Source of the DNA: Bacteroidales bacterium
GTDB taxonomy: Bacteria > Bacteroidota > Bacteroidia > Bacteroidales > F082
Reading direction: 5' to 3'
DNA: 38,584 nucleotides
NCBI GenBank assembly: GCA_016936505.1
Contig: JAFGXS010000062.1
Location: 1 to 38,584 of the forward strand
The position numbers and the translations under genes were made by a program. The notes under the pieces were generated by a model, which saw only the letters and a program-made list of their open reading frames with translations, was not told where the DNA came from and did no database searches. This document shows positions 33,773 to 38,584 of the stretch, in pieces (the stretch's first letter is position 1; the number at the start of each line of letters is the position of its first letter).

Positions 33773-34876
33773 TTAACAAAGTTCTGTCTCGATATTTTTA
33801 TTGAGGATGTGCAATAATTCCGGATCAGGTTCATAATTTGATAATGTTTCTCCGGTATCTTCGTTCACCCAATCCATCATCTCCATATCATAAGAAAGTT
33901 CATCATAATCAAAAACTGTTACTGACTTTGTCTTTGTCTTGCTTTTGGGCAATTCAAAACCATAGGTATCGGTTAGACGTAATCCACGCATTGCTCTTAA
34001 AATATTATAGAGTGCTGCAATATAAACTCGCCGGGTTATTTTCCTTCTTTCTATTTTATTGTTCGGGTTGGGCTCTGTCAGTATTTTGCTTCCGTATTTC
34101 ACAACTTCAATTAAGTCTCGCTCTCTGTCCTCAACCTTTCTAATTTTTTGGGCTATCAGCTGGGCGTATTTTCCAGTCCACGTTCTTAACCATTCTTGTA
34201 AAACTATTTCCGCCACTTCTATCGATGGAACAAGTATGTGAAAATGTGGATTATAAGTTCTCTTATAAGGATTGAAATTACATTCTAAGGATTTGATTGC
34301 AACCAGTTTTGGACCTTTTCCTCTTTGGTGTCGTTTTTTTATTATATCAGCAATAATCTTAAAAGCACGTTTCGTGTTACGCATGCGATCATATAATTGA
34401 TTGGCAAAACATGACTTCGCAGTCAGGGTAATAAAATGTGGATCAGACCAAGTTTCAACAATAGGAAGATATTTGTTTATCATTTCGGCCTTACGATTGC
34501 CGTTGCACACTGTGCAAATGCGGTTTTTACAATATACTCCATGCATTATGTTCTCAGAAAGTATCAAACGTTCCTGGCAATGATATGTGTTCCATAAACT
34601 CCTTACCATATCTTCGTTACCTTTACTTCTTGCATAATCAATCAACGGTAGTACCACTTTGTTTGTCACCAGTTTCTTTTTTGCTTTTCGACGTAATGTT
34701 TGATTGTCTGAAGCGTCCGTCCCTCTTCCAATCAGCTCTAAAGGAATTTTCATTTTTTTTGTTGTCCCGAGTTGTCCTAACGTATCCAGAGAACTTTGCC
34801 TAAAAGATTTTTTGACCGATGGAACTCTCTCAAAATCAATCATGAAACAGTTATTATATTTTGTCTGGTTCTTCAT
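33773..34876 (-). CDS. HUH-type rolling-circle replication initiator (Rep)
   Basis: 367 aa. A Cys-rich segment C100, C116, C121, C124 (CKNRICTVCNGNRKAEM) matches the zinc-like N-terminal motif of plasmid Rep_1 proteins. HFITLTAKS (147-155) is the first rolling-circle motif. NPHFHILVPS (209-218) carries the HUH metal-binding pair H211/H213. EVVKYGSK (257-264) supplies the candidate nicking Tyr Y261. It would nick one strand at the element's origin. Start choices are ATG 34876, overlapping the upstream gene by 23 bases, or ATG 34843 without overlap. It converges with the plus-strand gene, 30 bp away. It marks the border between cargo and element backbone. Confidence 0.88.
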   Translation of the reverse strand: MKNQTKYNNCFMIDFERVPSVKKSFRQSSLDTLGQLGTTKKMKIPLELIGRGTDASDNQTLRRKAKKKLVTNKVVLPLIDYARSKGNEDMVRSLWNTYHCQERLILSENIMHGVYCKNRICTVCNGNRKAEMINKYLPIVETWSDPHFITLTAKSCFANQLYDRMRNTKRAFKIIADIIKKRHQRGKGPKLVAIKSLECNFNPYKRTYNPHFHILVPSIEVAEIVLQEWLRTWTGKYAQLIAQKIRKVEDRERDLIEVVKYGSKILTEPNPNNKIERRKITRRVYIAALYNILRAMRGLRLTDTYGFELPKSKTKTKSVTVFDYDELSYDMEMMDWVNEDTGETLSNYEPDPELLHILNKNIETELC

Positions 34877-35399
34877 TTGCTTTCTCCTCTATTGCATCAA
34901 TTAGGCTTAGTTGCACGACCTGTGGTGCCAATACAGTTTTTTGACTGTTATTTTTTTCGATTTCGATTTGTTTGATTACTTGTTTTTTTTCAGGAATAAT
35001 TTCGTCCTTAATCTTCTCACTATTAAATGATTTACTATGTTCTTCCTCTTGTTTTTTTACTTGTGCTCTTAACGGAATATTTACTGGCTTCTTTACTTTC
35101 TCTTCTGTAATTTGAGTTGTAGTTATGATCGTCTTTCCAGCATCTGATGTTATCGAAATCATCGAACATTGGGAAAGTGATTGCAAAAAAGCTCTGACCT
35201 TTGTTCGGGACCAGCCCCAACGTTCACATAGTGTATTTTCAGAAGTAATGAATTGCCCTTTCGGCAGTGTATGAACTTTTCCCCGGAAGTAAGTTCTTTC
35301 GTTTGAGGCCAGAATCATAATATCAATCCATGCCTGTCCTTTTGCGAATGGCTTATCTTGCCACAGCCAATGATTTTGAAGTTCTTCCGAAATATCCAT
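34854..35399 (-). CDS. winged-helix replisome-organiser-like protein
   Basis: 181 aa. The N-terminal ~100 residues (HWLWQDKPFAKGQAWIDIMILASNE, then TLPKGQFITSENTLCERWGWSRTKVRAFLQSL) match the winged-helix domain seen at the N-terminus of phage and plasmid replisome-organiser/DnaD-like proteins. The C-terminal ~80 residues are charged and low in complexity, with many Lys and Glu. It lies between the HTH gene (2 bp apart) and rep (overlapping), forming a replication operon. It probably binds origin DNA or recruits host replication proteins; the precise role is inferred. Confidence 0.75.
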   Translation of the reverse strand: MDISEELQNHWLWQDKPFAKGQAWIDIMILASNERTYFRGKVHTLPKGQFITSENTLCERWGWSRTKVRAFLQSLSQCSMISITSDAGKTIITTTQITEEKVKKPVNIPLRAQVKKQEEEHSKSFNSEKIKDEIIPEKKQVIKQIEIEKNNSQKTVLAPQVVQLSLIDAIEEKANEEPDKI

Positions 35400-35401
35400 T
35401 A

Positions 35402-35758
35402 CTATCTCTTTTTCGGTTTACTATTCATTTCTAAAGCGTCTAAAACTTTTTGAGGATCGAATAAGACCAGACGCTCAAATTGTGCAAAAGGAATTTTACC
35501 ACTGTTCTTTAGTTTCTGAGCAGTGACGGGAGATACACCTAAAAATTCAGCCAATCCATATATTCCACGAATTGGCTCAAAAGATTTAGGGGATGCCTGA
35601 ATGTTTTGATTTTTCCTTAGCTCGAACAGAAGTTCTTCTTGGTTCTCAATCTTCCTTTCCAGGGCACTCAGTTGGGAAAGAGTACGACCTAATAGTTTGA
35701 GGATTTCTGTCGAATCCTGCTGGTTGTCGTCGTTCTGTATGTTATTGTGTCGTGCCAT
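35402..35758 (-). CDS. excisionase-like helix-turn-helix protein
   Basis: 118 aa from ATG 35758. A frame 5 codons longer (35773) starts with an unlikely MYFCC. A coiled-coil-like Leu/Glu helix (~25-50) precedes a MerR/Xis-type winged HTH with IRGIYGLAEFLGVSPVTAQKLKNSGKIPF and a DPQKVLDAL helix. This resembles the DUF3853 / HTH_17 proteins of Bacteroidota mobile elements. A role as recombination directionality factor or as regulator of the replication operon is likely. A cluster of palindromes sits directly upstream (35812-35846). Confidence 0.75.
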   Translation of the reverse strand: MARHNNIQNDDNQQDSTEILKLLGRTLSQLSALERKIENQEELLFELRKNQNIQASPKSFEPIRGIYGLAEFLGVSPVTAQKLKNSGKIPFAQFERLVLFDPQKVLDALEMNSKPKKR

Positions 35759-35811
35759 GCAACAAAAATACACGGCAGCTTTAACCTAATTACCTCTACT
35801 TCAATGTAATA

Positions 35812-35846
35812 ACATCCAGGATGGATGTAAATGGACGTCCATGGAC
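35812..35846. promoter_or_regulatory. nested palindromes upstream of the HTH gene
   Basis: CATCCAGGATG (35813-35823), ATGGACGTCCAT (35831-35842, perfect 12-bp palindrome) and GTCCATGGAC (35837-35846, perfect, overlapping) follow one another. The half-sites GGATG and GGAC recur. The cluster is 54-88 bp upstream of the HTH start. It could be the operator of that protein, an excisionase site or part of the element's replication origin. Confidence 0.6.
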
Positions 35847-36853
35847 TAACTTTTTTCTAAAAATTGAGCGACATCAATAAAATTAACCATATCGTATTCA
35901 GTAATTCGATTACTATTATTCGGTTTCATGGCATTTTCAATTGATTGGACTTCTGCAATTTCACCGTCAAATAAAAATGAGTTATGAATTATTGAATAAC
36001 AATCTTTTTTACTGTTTGCAATAATCTTATTCTCAACCAAAGAAGCTATAACCGAGGCAAAATGATTCATTGGTTTTTTAATAAAAATTGAATTTTCAGG
36101 GTTCTGACCATTGAACCAATCATTTAATAATTCCAATTCTGATTTCTCAAAATATCCTCGTTCACAAAGCAGATTATTCAATCCTGAGATATTGTATTTA
36201 ATGGTTTTACTAAGAATTATTTTGGCAAGTCTTGTATCTTTTTTTAATAATGACTCCAGATAAGGATAAATGTATTTATGTGTGCAAACGCTCTTTACGT
36301 ATGGATTTGTTTTATGTTCAGCTCGTACCTCTATTTGGGAATAGTAATTATTTCTGTACCATAGATATAACTTCTCCTGTGTAATATCGCTCTGGGAATA
36401 TAGGCTGATCTCACCCTTTTTGAGTTGTTCGATTGCATTAGATTGTATTCTTTCTATATTTTCTAAAACACCCTTCAATAACTGAAGCCCCAATGGTTTT
36501 TTTAATTCATTTTCATAATAAGGTTTGGCTATTTCTATGAATCTTCTTTCTGCTAAAAAGTTAATCATCCAATTATAATATTCAATGCGTTCTTCAGTGG
36601 GGACACCATAATTGGGACTGTCTATCGAAGGTATCAACATATCTGTCGTTACGGGTAGCCTAAGTTCTCCCATCAATCCATCAGAAGTATTTCCACCAAG
36701 TTCTTCTTTGGTTTTTGATTCAAAATATTCGTGTAATTTCTCTGGTGTTGAATACTTTTCAAAATAGTTTTTTTTCCAATGGTTCAACTTTGACGTATAA
36801 GTTGGCAGTTTATCTAATTCTTCATTAACTTTTTTAATCTTGTCAAAATTCAT
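35846..36853 (-). CDS. hypothetical protein of the element backbone
   Basis: 335 aa, predicted soluble, mostly helical, with no signal peptide or membrane segment. It is rich in Lys, Glu and Asn and lower in GC than the PUL genes. The N-terminal ~60 residues (LDKLPTYTSKLNHWKKNYFEKYSTP) are strongly charged and helical. The C-terminal half carries aromatic-rich helices and ends near YDMVNFIDVAQFLEKS. I do not recognise the family. It starts 9 bp after the integrase gene, so it is probably co-transcribed with it and may be an integrase partner or regulator. Confidence 0.75.
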   Translation of the reverse strand: MNFDKIKKVNEELDKLPTYTSKLNHWKKNYFEKYSTPEKLHEYFESKTKEELGGNTSDGLMGELRLPVTTDMLIPSIDSPNYGVPTEERIEYYNWMINFLAERRFIEIAKPYYENELKKPLGLQLLKGVLENIERIQSNAIEQLKKGEISLYSQSDITQEKLYLWYRNNYYSQIEVRAEHKTNPYVKSVCTHKYIYPYLESLLKKDTRLAKIILSKTIKYNISGLNNLLCERGYFEKSELELLNDWFNGQNPENSIFIKKPMNHFASVIASLVENKIIANSKKDCYSIIHNSFLFDGEIAEVQSIENAMKPNNSNRITEYDMVNFIDVAQFLEKS

Positions 36854-36862
36854 GGTAAATAT

Positions 36863-38152
36863 CTATTCCAAGTTTTTAATTGCATCTTCACGATCATCCT
36901 GTGTAATTCCATAGTATCTTCTAAAGGCCTTTGATCCTTGTGAGTGACCACTCATCGACGAAATAACTTCATTTTTTGTATTTTTGAAAAGTATACCTAC
37001 AAAAGTTTTACGAGCCATATGACTATGTGCTATTTCTGAGAGTTTCTTTATTTCATGTTTTCGTGTAACAGGATTAAGCACCGTCACTTTCCGGTGTAAC
37101 TCACACAACACAAAAAGTTGTTTCAAATATACATTGTATTTCTGCCCACTGATATAGGGGACCAAATCTCCACCTGGTATATCATATCGGCTAATTATTT
37201 CCAATGCTTTGTTGGTTAATGGGATTTTACAAATAGTTGGATTTTCGTCAACGGTTTTCGTAGGAATATATTGAATTGTATTATCAATAATGTTCTGGTG
37301 CTTGAGATTCACAAAATCACTGACCCTGGCTCCAATGAAACATTGCAAACAAAAGGCATCCCTCACCCTTGCCAGTTTTTTATCGTTTATTTCCTTGGAA
37401 TAGAGTAAATCCAGTTCTTCCTTGGTAAGAAATATAGGATCACCATATACCTCCTTTTCAATATGAAAATCATCATAAGGATTTTTCTTTAGCCAACCAT
37501 TTTGAACTCCGTGGTTGAAAAAAGTTTTGACTCTTGTATGAATACCGGAAATACTATTTTGACTCCTCTTTTTCTCTGGATCAGAGCGCAAATATTTATC
37601 GAAGTCGTTTATTGTTGAGATCGTAAAATTGCTAAACGTCAGAGTAACGACTTTTTGCTCCATATAGCTTTCCAAATGATTTTTACAAGTCGTAAACTGC
37701 TTAATTCTCCATACAGATACTACACCTTTTCTATCCTCAATAAACCTGTCGAAGTAATCAATTAGAGTTTTCTTTTTCTTCGATTTTCTTTCTGGTTGGT
37801 TTAATTCATCTCGCAATAATTCCCGAAGTCTTTTAACAGTAGGATAATCCTCCATCCGTGCAAAGATACTGTCAATGGCAGAGGCTTGTTTTCTAATTGC
37901 CGAATTTATAGTTGATGCACTAACACCATCATTATTGAATGTATTTTTACGCTGAAAGGCGTATAACTCACCTTCTTCCCAAAGAGAAACATTTGTTCTA
38001 AATCCGATACTATGAAACAATCTTTCATTATTAAAAGTAACGGCCATGATGATAGGGATGTGTTCGGTAATCTTTTCCCCTGTCTCTTTGTCCTTTCTTG
38101 ATTCAAGTATAAACTTGATGTTATATTTCAGACCATGATATGTTGCTTTCAT
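36863..38152 (-). CDS. tyrosine recombinase (integrase)
   Basis: 429 aa. The N-terminal arm-binding domain (~1-120) is of the Bacteroidota integrase type. The SAM-like core-binding domain spans ~125-225. The catalytic domain (~235-429) has R276 in CFIGARVSDF, the HxxR box H378-M-A-R381, H403 in SGHSQGSKAF and the nucleophile Y413 or Y414 in RRYYG. It would recombine the tRNA-Leu core sites at 67-85 and 38312-38330. It reads inward from the right end, opposite to the intact tRNA. Repeats resembling arm sites lie just upstream of its start. Confidence 0.95.
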   Translation of the reverse strand: MKATYHGLKYNIKFILESRKDKETGEKITEHIPIIMAVTFNNERLFHSIGFRTNVSLWEEGELYAFQRKNTFNNDGVSASTINSAIRKQASAIDSIFARMEDYPTVKRLRELLRDELNQPERKSKKKKTLIDYFDRFIEDRKGVVSVWRIKQFTTCKNHLESYMEQKVVTLTFSNFTISTINDFDKYLRSDPEKKRSQNSISGIHTRVKTFFNHGVQNGWLKKNPYDDFHIEKEVYGDPIFLTKEELDLLYSKEINDKKLARVRDAFCLQCFIGARVSDFVNLKHQNIIDNTIQYIPTKTVDENPTICKIPLTNKALEIISRYDIPGGDLVPYISGQKYNVYLKQLFVLCELHRKVTVLNPVTRKHEIKKLSEIAHSHMARKTFVGILFKNTKNEVISSMSGHSQGSKAFRRYYGITQDDREDAIKNLE

Positions 38153-38178
38153 TTATCGGATACAAATTGGATACAATT

Positions 38179-38197
38179 ACATACATTTTTACATACA
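38179..38197. repeat. 19-bp repeat, candidate integrase arm site (right)
   Basis: ACATACATTTTTACATACA is identical to 141-159 in the same orientation. It lies 27 bp upstream of the integrase start and 114 bp inside the right core repeat. Confidence 0.6.
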
Positions 38198-38311
38198 TTT
38201 TTGGGTTAAATCTAATAATATGTAATGAAATCAGATGCAATAAAAGTAACTGTTTATTAACAACTTATATCTTTCAATTATGTTTGGTGAATTACGATGA
38301 AACGTATAAGG

Positions 38312-38330
38312 GATTCCCACCTCGGGTACT
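38312..38330 (+). repeat. attR candidate: degenerate copy of the tRNA-Leu 3' end
   Basis: GATTCCCACCTCGGGTACT matches 67-85 at 18 of 19 positions. The G-to-A change at 38319 would break the T stem, consistent with drift in a copy no longer part of a tRNA. The rest of the tRNA is absent upstream. Confidence 0.75.
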
Positions 38331-38333
38331 AAC

Positions 38334-38371
38334 AAGGAAGAATCAGGATTTTTAACTGACTCTTCCTTTTT
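38334..38371 (+). terminator. terminator, probably the original tRNA-Leu terminator
   Basis: AAGGAAGAATCAG (38334-38346) pairs with CTGACTCTTCCTT (38356-38368), 13 bp with one mismatch, then a T-run. It begins 3 bases past the core repeat, the normal distance for a tRNA terminator. There is no gene before it in this position now. Confidence 0.8.
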
Positions 38372-38404
38372 CATTTCATAAAACTTATTGTTATTATTGG
38401 ATAT

Positions 38405-38435
38405 AACCAAGTTTTATCATCACTAAAACTTGGTT
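38405..38435. other. perfect 11-bp inverted repeat in the right flank
   Basis: AACCAAGTTTT (38405-38415), 9-base spacer, AAAACTTGGTT (38425-38435). There is no T-run on either side. Outside the element. An operator or an mRNA hairpin of a gene beyond the window is possible; no gene is seen in 38372-38584. Confidence 0.5.
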
Positions 38436-38584
38436 CGACGCTTAATTGATACAAATCTTTTCGGAAAACATATATCTAACAGGCTTTTATACCACTCCTT
38501 ATTATCAATCTTTGTATCTATCTAATAAATAGCCCACTATATTCCTTCATTAAAATTGCAACTCTTCAAAAAAAGGTTATACTC

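Larger units (their letters stand above)
67..38330. mobile_element. putative ~38 kb integrative element in tRNA-Leu carrying a PUL
   Basis: The ends are a 19-bp direct repeat: GATTCCCGCCTCGGGTACT at 67-85 (tRNA 3' end) and the same sequence with one G-to-A change at 38312-38330. A tyrosine integrase starts 160 bp inside the right repeat and reads inward. An identical 19-bp motif lies just inside both ends (141-159 and 38179-38197), as expected for integrase arm sites. Next to the integrase are an excisionase-like HTH protein and an HUH replication protein. No conjugation or relaxase genes are visible. That the PUL (536-31620) is cargo of this element follows from its lying between the two repeats; it is an inference, because no empty site is available for comparison. 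Confidence 0.7.
38153..38333. other. element right end: integrase leader, arm repeats and core
   Basis: Non-coding. It holds GGATACAAATTGGATACAA near 38158-38176 (two GGATACAA units), the 19-bp arm-like repeat at 38179-38197 followed by a partial third ATTTTT unit, AT-rich spacer and the core repeat at 38312-38330. The integrase promoter must lie here, but I could not identify it. Confidence 0.6.

Overview
The window comes from a member of the Bacteroidota. The evidence is a SusC/SusD pair with a FecR anti-sigma factor and an ECF sigma factor, type IX secretion (T9SS) C-terminal sorting domains, a Bacteroidota-type promoter (TTTG-N20-TATCTTTT) and no strong Shine-Dalgarno usage. T9SS sorting tails together with Tat-like oxidoreductases fit a free-living or marine Bacteroidia/Cytophagia-type organism better than a gut Bacteroides; this is inference.

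Layout. (1) 1-83: tRNA-Leu(CAA), missing only its first base, whose 3' end is an attachment site. (2) 536-31620: a long run of minus-strand genes forming one polysaccharide utilisation locus (PUL). In transcription order (right to left) these are: ECF sigma factor, FecR, SusC with an STN domain, SusD, a tandem-LamG T9SS surface protein, GH78 alpha-L-rhamnosidase, FAD-dependent oxidoreductase, Gfo/Idh/MocA oxidoreductase, TIM-barrel sugar isomerase/epimerase, double DUF1080 (3-keto-disaccharide hydrolase family) protein, SGNH esterase, alpha/beta-hydrolase esterase, two more Gfo/Idh/MocA oxidoreductases, a FHS/NagP-like sugar permease, NagA, an EEP-family phosphodiesterase/phosphatase, NagB, CstA and a LamG-metallophosphatase with a T9SS tail. 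(3) 32070-33742: one plus-strand secreted/outer-membrane protein, frameshifted. (4) 33773-38152: a mobile-element backbone made of an HUH rolling-circle Rep, a replisome-organiser-like winged-helix protein, an excisionase-like HTH protein, an unknown protein and a tyrosine integrase. (5) 38312-38330: a second copy (18/19 bases) of the tRNA 3' end, followed by a terminator that probably once belonged to the tRNA.

The simplest reading is that almost the whole window is a ~38 kb integrative element inserted in tRNA-Leu and carrying a PUL as cargo. A 19-bp repeat, identical inside both ends, looks like integrase arm sites.

How the genes may work together (inference): SusCD and the LamG protein capture a glycan. 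GH78 removes alpha-L-rhamnose and two esterases remove acyl groups. The three Tat-like Gfo/Idh/MocA proteins, the FAD oxidoreductase, DUF1080 protein and isomerase form an oxidative (3-keto-glycoside) glycan-cleavage set. NagP/NagA/NagB feed released N-acetylglucosamine into fructose-6-phosphate, and the phosphatases may release phosphate. The set suggests a rhamnose- and GlcNAc-containing, acylated, possibly phosphorylated glycan. The most unusual single protein is the SGNH esterase, whose catalytic-Ser block is at the C-terminus, i.e. a circular permutation. Two genes (LamG protein and plus-strand protein) carry short frameshifts exactly at the signal-peptide/mature junction.
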